NCBI GenBank assembly: GCA_041946675.1
Contig: JBHGAU010000002.1
Location: 1 to 64,000 of the forward strand
Origin: CAWBKV01 sp041946675
Lineage (GTDB): Archaea; Halobacteriota; Methanosarcinia; Methanotrichales; Methanotrichaceae
Direction: 5' to 3'
Length of the DNA stretch: 64,000 nucleotides
Shown: positions 48,825 through 57,763 of the stretch, one piece after another
Position numbering within the stretch: the stretch's first letter is position 1
Layout of the letters: each line of letters opens with the position of its first letter
The notes under the pieces: model-generated
Told to the model about the DNA's origin: nothing
Databases searched by the model: none
What the model saw: the letters and a program-made list of their open reading frames with translations, nothing else
Translations under genes and position numbers: made by a program

Positions 48825-51017
48825 ATGAGGCTTCTTATAGTATCGAACCGCTTGCCGATCACAGTGCTCGATGAGGGCGAGCTTAAATTTAAAGAGAGCG
48901 TAGGAGGTTTAGTCACTGGGCTCAAGGCATACCTGGATACCAAAGGCGCCCAATCATCCATAGACTACACCTGGATCGGGTGGCCTGGAGCGACCATAAA
49001 GGATCAGAACAAAGAAAAATTGAGATCCAAGGTCTATTCAGACCTGCATGCTTATCCTGTTTTCCTATCTGAGGCTGCCATGGACAAATTCTATCACGGA
49101 TTTTGCAATAGAACCATATGGCCGCTGTTCCATTACTTCACCTCAAATGTTGTCTATGATGAGGAAGGATGGGATTATTATAAATCGGTTAACGAGGCAT
49201 TTTGTGAAGCAATCTTGCAGATAATTCGGCCCGATGATGTGGTATGGATACATGATTACCATTTGATGCTTCTTCCAAAGCTCCTGCGAGAGAAAGTTCC
49301 GGGCATACCGATAGGGTTCTTCCTGCATATTCCATTTCCCTCATATGAGGTGTTCCGCCTTCTTCCAACCATTTGGCGTACTGAGCTTCTTGAGGGGCTC
49401 CTCGGATCCGATCTGATAGGATTTCATACCCATGATTATACCCAATATTTCATGCGCTGTGTTCTGCGAATTCTGGGCTATGAGAATAACATGGGACAGA
49501 TTGCTAAAGACGATCATCTTGTGAGAGTGGACACATTTCCCATGGGAATTGACTTCAATAAGTTTTATAACGCGAGCCTTAGCCCTAAGGTACAGGCTGA
49601 AAAGGATGATCTGAAAAAGGTGCTGGGCGGTCATAAGATCATTCTCTCGATAGACCGATTGGATTACACAAAAGGAGTCATCAGCCGACTTCTCGGATAC
49701 GAGCGTTTCTTGGAAAAGAACCAGCAGTGGTGCGAAAAAGCCGTTTTGGTGCTCATGGTGGTTCCTTCCAGAACGAAGGTCGAGCATTATCAGCAGATGA
49801 AGAGGCAGATCGATGAGCTCGTCGGCCGCATAAACGGCAAGTTCGGAAGCATAGACTGGACGCCGATATTATACCATTACAAGTTTATCGAGTTTGACAA
49901 ATTAATCGCGCTTTATAGCATTGCTGATGCTGGACTTGTCACGCCTCTGAGGGACGGCATGAATTTGATCGCAAAAGAGTATCTTGCGACGAAAACCGAC
50001 GGAACGGGCGTCCTGATCCTGAGCGAGATGGCTGGCGCATCAAAGGAGGTAAGGGAGGCCATCATCATAAATCCGAATGATATCGGAGAGATAGCTTCAG
50101 CCCTTCAGGAGGCACTCGAGATGCCTGAGGATGAGCAGATAAGGCGCAATAGAATCATGCAGTCGCGTCTCAGACGCCATGATGTGACACAGTGGGCGGA
50201 TAGCTTCATCCAGACATTGCTCTCTATGAAGGAAGATGAAAGGAGCCTCGATTACAAGCTTCTTGGACCATCTGCAAGAGGACAGCTCATAGATGATTTC
50301 CTCAAAGCACAGAAGAGGCTTATTCTGCTGGACTATGATGGAACTCTTGTCAAGTTTGCAAGCCATCCACAGGCTGCAATGCCCACAGATGAAGTAATGA
50401 GAATGCTCAAGCAGCTCTCCGAGAATCCTAAGAACGAGGTTGTACTTTTAAGCGGGCGTGACAGAATCACCCTTCAAAACTGGTTCGGCGTCTTTGGCAT
50501 CGGTCTGGTTGCAGAGCACGGCGCATGGATTAAAAAGAAGAATGAAGAGTGGAGGATGTCGAAGCCTTTGACGAGCGATTGGAAACCGAAGGTTCTTCCT
50601 ATCCTCGAGATGTACTCCGATAGACTTCCGGGCTCTTTCATCGAGGATAAAGACTTCTCCCTGGCGTGGCACTACCGCATGGCGGATCATGAAAGGGCAT
50701 CAATAGTCTCAAAGGAACTGCTTGATGATCTGGTAAGATTCACTGCGAATATAGGTGTCCAGGTCCTTCAGGGAAACAGGGTGATAGAGATAAGAAATCC
50801 CGGTATGAACAAGGGAGATGCGAGCACTATCTGGCTCGCTGAAAACGGATATAATTTTATCCTGGCAATGGGGGATGACTGGACAGATGAGGATATGTTC
50901 AAGATTCTGCCTGAGACTGCCTATTCCATCAAAGTCGGCAGGGCACAATCTCAAGCAAGGTACAACTTGACGAATCAGTCAGAGGTGATAAGTTTGCTGC
51001 AGGAGCTTGCGAAATGA
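48825..51017 (+). CDS. Bifunctional trehalose-6-phosphate synthase/phosphatase
   Basis: A 730-residue fusion. Residues 1 to about 460 are a GT20 synthase: LLIVSNRLPITV, the glucose-6-phosphate/UDP-glucose loops WPGAT, WIHDYHLMLLPKLLRE, GFFLHIPFPSYEVFRLLPT, LSIDRLDYTKGV and TPLRDGMNLIAKEYLA. Residues about 485-725 are a HAD phosphatase: LILLDYDGTLVKF, LLSGRDR, GMNKGDAST and ILAMGDDWTDEDMF. Together they convert UDP-glucose and glucose-6-phosphate to trehalose, an osmolyte. The fused architecture, with both active sites intact, suggests one-gene trehalose synthesis. Confidence 0.95.
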   Translation: MRLLIVSNRLPITVLDEGELKFKESVGGLVTGLKAYLDTKGAQSSIDYTWIGWPGATIKDQNKEKLRSKVYSDLHAYPVFLSEAAMDKFYHGFCNRTIWPLFHYFTSNVVYDEEGWDYYKSVNEAFCEAILQIIRPDDVVWIHDYHLMLLPKLLREKVPGIPIGFFLHIPFPSYEVFRLLPTIWRTELLEGLLGSDLIGFHTHDYTQYFMRCVLRILGYENNMGQIAKDDHLVRVDTFPMGIDFNKFYNASLSPKVQAEKDDLKKVLGGHKIILSIDRLDYTKGVISRLLGYERFLEKNQQWCEKAVLVLMVVPSRTKVEHYQQMKRQIDELVGRINGKFGSIDWTPILYHYKFIEFDKLIALYSIADAGLVTPLRDGMNLIAKEYLATKTDGTGVLILSEMAGASKEVREAIIINPNDIGEIASALQEALEMPEDEQIRRNRIMQSRLRRHDVTQWADSFIQTLLSMKEDERSLDYKLLGPSARGQLIDDFLKAQKRLILLDYDGTLVKFASHPQAAMPTDEVMRMLKQLSENPKNEVVLLSGRDRITLQNWFGVFGIGLVAEHGAWIKKKNEEWRMSKPLTSDWKPKVLPILEMYSDRLPGSFIEDKDFSLAWHYRMADHERASIVSKELLDDLVRFTANIGVQVLQGNRVIEIRNPGMNKGDASTIWLAENGYNFILAMGDDWTDEDMFKILPETAYSIKVGRAQSQARYNLTNQSEVISLLQELAK

Positions 51018-51104
51018 ATCGGATGATAAAATATATCGTCTAAGCCGATCAGTCAGTAGTATGGCCGATTCCATATTCAATTTTGTATTCAATATCCGGA
51101 TCCC

Positions 51105-51278
51105 TCATCCTTCAAGCCACTTCTCGAACTGCTTCTGGCTGCAGATCTTTTTGATAATTATCGTGCCATCTCGAAGATAGTCAAGATCAAGCTCACAATC
51201 TCCGTTCAGCTTGAGTTTATCTCTGATTTCGGCAGGCAGCTCTATTCTTCCGTTGGCATCGAGCTTGATGATCGGCAT
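51105..51278 (-). CDS. AbrB/MazE/SpoVT-type small DNA-binding protein
   Basis: A 57-residue protein with the swapped-hairpin AbrB fold: MPIIKLDANGRIELPAEIRD, then KLKLNGDCELDLDYLRDGTI, and a lysine-rich C-terminus (KKICSQKQFEKWLEG). AGGGAGA precedes ATG 51278. Such proteins act as transition-state regulators or antitoxins; no toxin gene is beside it. It converges with the trehalose gene, with 87 bp between them. Confidence 0.8.
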   Translation of the reverse strand: MPIIKLDANGRIELPAEIRDKLKLNGDCELDLDYLRDGTIIIKKICSQKQFEKWLEG

Positions 51279-51526
51279 GTTTCTCCCTATAAAGGGCGTT
51301 CGAGGTCTTTTTTATTAAGCTTTGTTTTAAGATGAGGTTCATATCAGGATTATCTGATGTCCCTGCAGGCCATTATTGAAATTACAGCATATCAGAATAG
51401 GCAAGAAAGATCATCCGCCATGATGTGGGAAAAATCCAGAGCAAATATTAGATATTTTTTGATTTTTCAGAATAACAGGCGGTAAATAGTAAATGATCGT
51501 TAAACGATCATAAATAAATGGGGAGA

Positions 51527-52402
51527 TCAGCTTCTGCTGATCATAGTGCCGACGCCCTCGTTTGTCAACAGCTCAAGAAGAATCGCATGAGATTTTCTGC
51601 CGTCGATAATATGTGCCTTCTCAACGCCGCCCTGGACAACGCGCACACAGGCTTCTACCTTCGGGATCATTCCGCCTTTGATGACTCCGCTCTGAACCAG
51701 CCTCTCAAAATCAGATATATGGAACTCTGAGATCACTGAACTTGGATCATCCGGATTCATGCGGACGCCTTCAACATCGGTTATCGAAAAGAACTTCTTT
51801 GCATGCAGGGAGATGGCGATCGCGCCTGCAGCAGTGTCGGCGTTCACGTTCAGGTTATTGCCATCATTGTCAACGGCTATCGGTGAAACTACAGGGATGT
51901 ATCCTTTGCCAGCCATGATCATCAATATCTCGGGATCTACATTCTCTACCTCTCCTACCCATCCGAGATCTACAGGCTCTTTTCCCTTAACTTTGACCGG
52001 CGCCTTTTTCCTGGCCTTCAGAAACATTCCATCCTGACCGGACAGTCCAATCCCTTTTCCGCCGTACTTTCCAATCATCGACACAAGCTCGGCATTAATA
52101 TTGCCCAAAAGAACCATTCGAGCGATCTCCAGCGTCTCTTTATCAGTTACCCTGAGTCCGCCCACGAACTCTGCCTTTTTCCCGAACTTCTCCATGGCCT
52201 CCGAGATCTCTGGCCCTCCGCCGTGGACTATTACAGGCTGAATGCCGATGTAGCGCAGGAGGACGATATCCTCGATAAAATCCTCAAGGACGTCCTTGTT
52301 CGACATTATGGAGCCGCCGATCTTAAAGACCATGATTGAGTCGTAAAACTCACGTATGTAGGGCAAAGCCTCAATCAGTACCTGCTCTTTCTTATCCGAC
52401 AC
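51527..52402 (-). CDS. argB: Acetylglutamate kinase
   Basis: Second step of arginine synthesis, phosphorylating N-acetylglutamate. The 291-residue product has the amino-acid-kinase motifs MVFKIGGSIM (phosphate loop), PVIVHGGGPEISEAMEKFG, KYGGKGIGLSGQDGMFL, NLNVNADTAAGAIAISLHA, VIKGGMIPKVEACVRVVQGG and HIIDGRKSHAILLELLTNEG. It begins 31 bp after pycB, so both are probably cotranscribed; oxaloacetate made by pyruvate carboxylase feeds glutamate-family synthesis. Confidence 0.95.
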   Translation of the reverse strand: MSDKKEQVLIEALPYIREFYDSIMVFKIGGSIMSNKDVLEDFIEDIVLLRYIGIQPVIVHGGGPEISEAMEKFGKKAEFVGGLRVTDKETLEIARMVLLGNINAELVSMIGKYGGKGIGLSGQDGMFLKARKKAPVKVKGKEPVDLGWVGEVENVDPEILMIMAGKGYIPVVSPIAVDNDGNNLNVNADTAAGAIAISLHAKKFFSITDVEGVRMNPDDPSSVISEFHISDFERLVQSGVIKGGMIPKVEACVRVVQGGVEKAHIIDGRKSHAILLELLTNEGVGTMISRS

Positions 52403-52433
52403 TTTCCTTCTCCCTATTGCTGTTTTACTATCC

Positions 52434-54146
52434 TTATTCTATGGACATCAGCACGTCGCCGGGGGAGACGGTCACCCCCTCTTTAACGTAGATCTCCTTG
52501 ATCATGCCGTCTTTGTTGGCAAATACATTGTTCTCCATCTTCATTGCCTCAAGTATTGCCACTATATCTCCTTTGGCGACCTTATCTCCTTTCTTCACCT
52601 TATATTTGATGATGACACCCTGCATAGGCACGGTGACGCCATTTGTCGGTGCCTTTGGCTGGACTTCCTGGATTGTCATGCCCGCAGGTGCGACCTTCAC
52701 AAGGTATGCCTCTCCATCGACTTCAATATTGAACGCCATGGGTTCGGCTTTGATATTTGCCGCCGATGCTGCAGGCGCTGCCGGCGGCTTCTTGGCGAGA
52801 GGCTCTTCAACAGCCGTGCCCTGCAGGAACTTCACTGCAACCTGTGGATATATCGCATATGTGAGGTAATCTTCCTCTTTCTTGGCAATCCCGAGGGCAT
52901 CCAGCTCCTTCTTGGCCTTCTCATACTCGGGTTTGAGTAGATCAGCAGGCCTGACTGTTATCGGCTCCTCATCGCAGAGCACCTTGAGCCTGACCTTTGG
53001 ATCGATCATGGCAGGGGACTTTCCATAAAGGCCCTTCACGTAATCTTTGGCCTCTTTGGGAACCATCTTATACCTATCGCCTGTGATAACATTGAGCACT
53101 GCTTGAGTTCCGACGATCTGGCTGGTCGGTGTTACAAGCGGCGGATATCCGAGATCCTTTCTGACCTTGGGAATCTCTGCCAGCACGTCATCATATTTAT
53201 CAAGAGCCTTCTGCTCTATCAGCTGGGAGACAAGGTTTGACAGCATGCCTCCGGGAACCTGATAGACAAGCACATTTGTGTCAACACGGGCTGAAATTGG
53301 GTTGAATACTGAGGAATAGACTTCCATTACCTTCTCGAAGTACCTCTTGATCTCAGTCAGGGCGCCCAGATCCAGTCCAGTATCGTAGGGTGTTCCCTGG
53401 AGCGAAGCCACCAGGCTCTCGGTAGATGGCTGAGATGTGCCTCCGGAAAGGGGCGATATCGCTGTATCCAGTATATCGACACCTGCTTGGCATGCACGGA
53501 AATAGCTCATCTGGGCCATGCCGCTTGTGCAATGCGTGTGCAGGTTTACGGGCAGGTTGACCTCCTTCTTGATGGCAGTGATCAGGTTGTAAGCATTTTC
53601 AGGCGTGATAAGCCCGGCCATATCCTTGATGCAGATGGAATCAGAGCCGAGCTCGGCGAGCTTGGAAGCAAAGTCAGTAAACTGCTCGATTGTATGAACA
53701 GGGCTTATAGTATAGCTCAAAGATCCCTGGACATGAGCTCCCATGCGCTTTGCAACCTTGATCGATTTCTCCATGTTCCTGATATCGTTAACAGCATCGA
53801 AGATTCTGAAGATATCGACGCCATTCACTGCGGCCTTCTCAACGAACTTCTCAACTATATCATCAGAATAATGCCTGTACCCGACAAGGTTCTGCCCCCT
53901 AAGAAGCATCTGCATCTGCGTTTTAGGCATAGCCTTCTTCAGTGCACGCAAGCGCTCCCATGGATCTTCATTCAAGTACCTAATGCAGGTATCAAAGGTA
54001 GCGCCGCCCCACATCTCCAGAGAGAAAAATCCTATCTCATCCATGGCCTCTGCTATTGGGAGCATATCCCTTGTCCTCATCCTAGTAGCCAGAAGCGACT
54101 GGTGAGCATCCCTGAAAGCCGTATCAGTAAGTTTTACCCTGCCCAT
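52434..54146 (-). CDS. pycB: Pyruvate carboxylase subunit B
   Basis: Carboxyltransferase and biotin-carrier subunit, 570 residues. The N-terminal TIM barrel opens with LTDTAFRDAHQSLLATRMRT and contains MLLRGQNLVGYRHY, DSICIKDMAGLITP and HTHCTSGMAQMSY (metal His pair). A PYC/OADA domain follows, then an Ala/Pro linker and the biotinyl domain with the biotin lysine in VAILEAMKMENNVFANK. The partner biotin carboxylase (pycA) is not in the window. The split A/B arrangement is the normal archaeal one. It makes oxaloacetate for anabolism. The related oxaloacetate decarboxylase is less likely, since no membrane subunits are near. Confidence 0.92.
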   Translation of the reverse strand: MGRVKLTDTAFRDAHQSLLATRMRTRDMLPIAEAMDEIGFFSLEMWGGATFDTCIRYLNEDPWERLRALKKAMPKTQMQMLLRGQNLVGYRHYSDDIVEKFVEKAAVNGVDIFRIFDAVNDIRNMEKSIKVAKRMGAHVQGSLSYTISPVHTIEQFTDFASKLAELGSDSICIKDMAGLITPENAYNLITAIKKEVNLPVNLHTHCTSGMAQMSYFRACQAGVDILDTAISPLSGGTSQPSTESLVASLQGTPYDTGLDLGALTEIKRYFEKVMEVYSSVFNPISARVDTNVLVYQVPGGMLSNLVSQLIEQKALDKYDDVLAEIPKVRKDLGYPPLVTPTSQIVGTQAVLNVITGDRYKMVPKEAKDYVKGLYGKSPAMIDPKVRLKVLCDEEPITVRPADLLKPEYEKAKKELDALGIAKKEEDYLTYAIYPQVAVKFLQGTAVEEPLAKKPPAAPAASAANIKAEPMAFNIEVDGEAYLVKVAPAGMTIQEVQPKAPTNGVTVPMQGVIIKYKVKKGDKVAKGDIVAILEAMKMENNVFANKDGMIKEIYVKEGVTVSPGDVLMSIE

Positions 54147-54816
54147 GAAGGTATTCTCCTACAACCTTGTACTTAAATCTCTTCGATCTTGTAGACGAAT
54201 ATGGCTCGCTATTCGATCTCTCTTAGATCTTAATTCTCCAGCAGTGGCCATGATGTGTTATATAAAGCTGGTGGATTCGATCACGATCATAATCGATTTT
54301 AATTTATAAGCTTAAATTTATATATCGCCCAATGGCTCTATGTTCGCCTAATTTGCTCCGACAGACTCTGCAGATTTGCCTCTGATTGAAGATCTGCTGC
54401 ATATCAAAGCAGATATGGCCAAATAAGCTCCGAATATGCCCGGTTTCATGATAAAAAACGTGGCTAATCCCCTCCATTCTACTATTATTACTCGTCTGAC
54501 TCTTGCTACTAGAAGTAGAATAGACGAGAGCTAGGTCAATCAGACTAGATCTCAGAACTCCTGATATGAGGTTATGGCAGGAAGTCTGCCGCGTAAAATC
54601 TGGAACGGCGAGTGGCGTTGGTTGAAAAACCATGGATGCCCCCGAATTTATTCGAGGGAGCCGTCACAGCGCCCAACAACCTTGCCAGGGCGACATCGCG
54701 AAGGTAATTCGTTTGAATTCTCATATAGAGCTAAATGATCAATTTTTCCAGTGTGATCCTTATATGGTCAGAAAAAGTTATAAATTATCGAGCAATACAC
54801 TTGGGAGAGAGAAAAA
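54147..54816. other. Intergenic gap, no supported gene
   Basis: The left part should hold the minus-strand pycB promoter. A 109-codon minus frame at 54304-54633 shows no recognisable domain and is not accepted. TTATAAATT at about 54777-54785 is a good TATA box for the small ORF at 54817. No tRNA or long repeat seen. Confidence 0.45.
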
Positions 54817-54957
54817 ATGAAATCTGAAGAGGAATGCCGAAGTTCAGGGCATGATCACGACGCTCAGATTTCGTATAAGCTGGATACGCTGAAAAGATCT
54901 AAATCATGCCATTCGGAAACAACTGCAGGAATCTTGTGTTGCCGGTTTTATTACTAA
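54817..54957 (+). CDS. 46-residue Cys/His-containing protein
   Basis: A short frame with unusually good expression signals: a TATA box TTATAAATT about 35 bp upstream and GGGAGAGAG just before ATG 54817. The product begins MKSEEECRSSGHDHDAQISY and ends CHSETTAGILCCRFYY; four Cys and three His are a possible metal-binding set. No family is recognised. It stands alone, 121 bp before the DUF1699 gene. Confidence 0.4.
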   Translation: MKSEEECRSSGHDHDAQISYKLDTLKRSKSCHSETTAGILCCRFYY

Positions 54958-55078
54958 GATAATAAATCCGGTTCCATATTCTGGCTCTATCAGAAGCGAT
55001 TTATACAGATGTGTACAGTTTTAGAATACAAGTGTCTATTAATAATATGAGAGCCTTGTATTTGTTTGGAGATAAAGC

Positions 55079-55486
55079 ATGAGACTTAGAGTAGTAAGTT
55101 CAAGGACAGAGATTCCAGGCCTAAGCCCAAATGAGAAGATGATTCATCTGGCATTCAGGGCGTCAAACGTTGATTTTCTTAATCTGATGCAGAGGTGTCC
55201 GAGGCTCAGAATGATCCAGGTACCTCCCTCCTACAAAAAGACAATGTCCAACGCAATCCAAGTATTCCTTGATATGCAGGGCATTGAGCTACTTGAGGGC
55301 GATGTTTGGGGCCACAGAAAGGATCTCGATGAGTACTTCACAGTCGAGGATGCGACTATGGAGGAGATCCGCGCCCTTGCAGCCAGCGGTGTAAGCACCG
55401 ATGAGGTTGCAGCCCAGATTCAGAAGAAGGCAAGGCTCGGACCCGACCTGATCAAGTACATAGCCAAGACCAAGGTTACTGTATAA
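55079..55486 (+). CDS. DUF1699 family protein
   Basis: A 135-residue cytoplasmic protein of a family I know from methanogens: LRVVSSRTEIPGLSPNEKMI, HLAFRASNVDFLNLMQRCP, then SNAIQVFLDMQGIELLEGDV and WGHRKDLDEY. The function is undetermined. A C-terminal helical segment (MEEIRALAASGVSTDEVAAQ) may be a small helix-turn-helix. Start ATG 55079 has GGAGAT upstream. It has its own terminator. Confidence 0.88.
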   Translation: MRLRVVSSRTEIPGLSPNEKMIHLAFRASNVDFLNLMQRCPRLRMIQVPPSYKKTMSNAIQVFLDMQGIELLEGDVWGHRKDLDEYFTVEDATMEEIRALAASGVSTDEVAAQIQKKARLGPDLIKYIAKTKVTV

Positions 55487-55505
55487 ATCAATAAATCGGA
55501 TTTAG

Positions 55506-55531
55506 GCCGGCGTTCAAGCTGGCTTCTTTTT
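55506..55531 (+). terminator. Terminator after DUF1699 gene
   Basis: GCCGGC (55506-55511) pairs with GCTGGC (55518-55523), one G-T pair, loop GTTCAA, followed by TTCTTTTT. It is located 20 nt after the stop codon. Confidence 0.6.
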
Positions 55532-55698
55532 CCCCTTTCTTATAGGCTTTTACAAGATCCGGTCTTGGGAACACGACATTCCTTCATCCACGAGAATGGC
55601 TATGCACTACAGGGAAAGCATCACGAGATTTATCCCAGTGATCCCCGAAGGGCTGTGCCTGAGAAATAATTCTAATCAAATTTCATATCTTCTGTAGC

Positions 55699-56904
55699 TC
55701 ATTGCTTCTGCGCAGCAGCAGCCAGCGTTAGGTTTCCATGAGGCATCACAATCATACGTGCATCCTTTCCTTGCCGCTCTTGCGCCATTGAGATCGCCTC
55801 ATTCAAGGTTTTTGCAGGCGTAAAGAAGCATTTTCTCACCTTTTCAGGCGGAATAGATGAGACCAGTATCAAATCATGCTTCAGAGATTCCATTGCCAGG
55901 AATGCGGCTTTATGCCCGCCAAACTCATATTCCCTGCCAAATCGCTCAATGCAATCTTCAGCACATTTGGCCTCATTTGCCCACCGCTCAAAGACGGAAT
56001 TGCCCAGTCCCTCGCTGCATTCCGCTACAAGGATTATCGTTCCTCCCGGAACTGCTGCATTCTTGGAATTATCCAGCGCCTTTTGAGCCTGGAAGAGGTT
56101 GATATCCTTGGGCATTCCTCCCGCGCAGGCAACCACAATCTCGGCAGGCTTAATGACCCTTCGGTACATCTGGTCAACTACCTCGGCACCAGCGCGATGA
56201 GCCCGGACAAAGTCCCCTGCAACGGCACGCACTATCTCCTGTCTGCTGTTCAAGACCACATTTAAAATATAGTCCAATCCGCCTATCGCTGCGGCCTCTT
56301 CCATATCCTGTCTCACAGGGCTATCAACACGCCCGGAGACAGCACACGGGTCCCTCATGAGCTCATGATTTCTCACGATGGACTTCCCGGAGCTCACGCC
56401 GGGCAGCATCGCCTTTGCACCGCCGCTGTAGCCTGCATAATAGTGATACTCTATATTTCCAGTGGCGATTACCAGATCAGACGATGCAACGTCCTCAAGT
56501 ATCTCAACGGGGGTACCCCTTGAGGTTTTGCCGACGGATACGCACCTCTCAGGGTCGTGCTGCATATGAGGCAGACCTATGCAATCCTTCAAAAGTGCCT
56601 TCTCTTCACCGGGATCCATTCGCCTGTGAGTTCCCAAGGCGAAGATGACCTTTATTTCGGAAATGCCCATATGCTTAAGCATTCTCTGAAGGGGCGGAAT
56701 CATAAAATAACTTGGCGCCGGGCGGGTTATATCGCTTGCAAGGATGACTGCCGAGTTTCCGCTGAGGTTAGTGAGATGCCTTCCAATCGGTTCATCGAGA
56801 GCTCTCTCGATCTCACAATCACCTGCAGCAGGCAGCTCCCCAGGAAGCACAACCTCCCCAAGAGTCTCAAGCTCCAGATATCCTCGACCATATCCAAGCT
56901 TCAT
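55699..56904 (-). CDS. LarA-like (nickel-dependent lactate racemase family) protein
   Basis: A 401-residue member of the LarA/DUF2088 family. It has the N-terminal AVILASDITRPAPSYFMIPP, FALGTHRRMDPGEEK (His), the typical NIEYHYYAGYSGGAKAMLPG (metal and cofactor region) and CAGGMPKDINLFQAQKALDN. Family members use a nickel-pincer nucleotide to racemise or epimerise 2-hydroxyacids; the true substrate here is unknown, and no larB/C/E genes are adjacent. Its ATG overlaps the DUF58 stop (ATGA), so it is the third gene of moxR-DUF58-larA. Confidence 0.85.
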   Translation of the reverse strand: MKLGYGRGYLELETLGEVVLPGELPAAGDCEIERALDEPIGRHLTNLSGNSAVILASDITRPAPSYFMIPPLQRMLKHMGISEIKVIFALGTHRRMDPGEEKALLKDCIGLPHMQHDPERCVSVGKTSRGTPVEILEDVASSDLVIATGNIEYHYYAGYSGGAKAMLPGVSSGKSIVRNHELMRDPCAVSGRVDSPVRQDMEEAAAIGGLDYILNVVLNSRQEIVRAVAGDFVRAHRAGAEVVDQMYRRVIKPAEIVVACAGGMPKDINLFQAQKALDNSKNAAVPGGTIILVAECSEGLGNSVFERWANEAKCAEDCIERFGREYEFGGHKAAFLAMESLKHDLILVSSIPPEKVRKCFFTPAKTLNEAISMAQERQGKDARMIVMPHGNLTLAAAAQKQ

Positions 56905-57758
56905 ATTCTCCAGATTATAGTTTTTGAAACCATCTCTGAGAAGGCATCGAATATTGGCTTATCGGTCCTGAAGCTGAAGAAGTCCGCACCTACGCTGCTG
57001 CAAGCGGCAGCTATCCTGGCGTTATGCTCATCCAGCCTTCTCTTATACTCATCTTTAGCTGTTTGTGTCACGCGTGTTGTCAAGGGCTGCTTTGTCTCCA
57101 TGTCTATGAACCTGATATCCCCCCCAAAGTTCAGGTTCAGCTCGTCTGGAGCCAGCACCTGTATCAGAACAAGATCATGCCTCGATAGCCTGTAAATGCT
57201 GGAGAGTATCTCCTCCGTATCGCCAAGGAAATCGGATATCATCACAACCAGGCTGGTGGAGGCTATGAGAGCATCAAACTGCTCTGAAACCAGCCTCATA
57301 TCCGTTACCCCTTTGGGTAAAGTGTCATCCAGCTCCTCTATTGTTTGAAATAGATACCTTCTTCCTCTCCTGGGCTCGCCTGGATAGAGCTTCTTACAGA
57401 AGAGGGATATGGCATATTTCTCATTCTCCAAAGTCGCGAGATAAGCGAATCCCGCTGCGATTCGAGAAGCGTAGCCGAACTTCCCATCGTAGCCCATGCT
57501 GCCGCTGCCGTCCAGAAGTATGTTGACTACAAGCGACCTCTCTTCCTCGTGTTCGCGAATATAGAGCTTCTCGGTCCTGCCGTAGACCTTCCAATCCACA
57601 AGCTTGAAGTCGTCGCCCTTGCGGTACTCCCTGTATCCGACAGGGCTTATCCCATGTCCGAACCGCAGCGATTTCCTTCCGCCCGTATAAGCCGTGGAGA
57701 CCCGCTTCTTCACAAGCAAGGCGAACCTATCCAGCTCACGAAAGAAATCTGTATCCAT
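56901..57758 (-). CDS. DUF58 domain protein (MoxR-associated)
   Basis: A 285-residue cytoplasmic protein with the DUF58 motif HGISPVGYREYRKGDDFKLV, DWKVYGRTEKLYIREHEEER, followed by a von Willebrand-A-like fold with LLDGSGSMGY (metal-site DxSxS pattern) and SLVVMISDFLGDTEEILSSI. Such proteins travel with MoxR ATPases and are thought to help insert metals or mature complexes. It starts 5 bp after moxR and overlaps the LarA-like gene, so this trio may mature that enzyme or another metalloprotein. Confidence 0.9.
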   Translation of the reverse strand: MDTDFFRELDRFALLVKKRVSTAYTGGRKSLRFGHGISPVGYREYRKGDDFKLVDWKVYGRTEKLYIREHEEERSLVVNILLDGSGSMGYDGKFGYASRIAAGFAYLATLENEKYAISLFCKKLYPGEPRRGRRYLFQTIEELDDTLPKGVTDMRLVSEQFDALIASTSLVVMISDFLGDTEEILSSIYRLSRHDLVLIQVLAPDELNLNFGGDIRFIDMETKQPLTTRVTQTAKDEYKRRLDEHNARIAAACSSVGADFFSFRTDKPIFDAFSEMVSKTIIWRI

Positions 57759-57763
57759 ATAGA

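Noticed and set aside
54304..54633. 109-codon minus-strand frame containing HETGH
   Set aside because: HETGH recalls a zinc protease motif, but nothing else in the frame supports a metalloprotease, there is no ribosome site, and the composition looks random.
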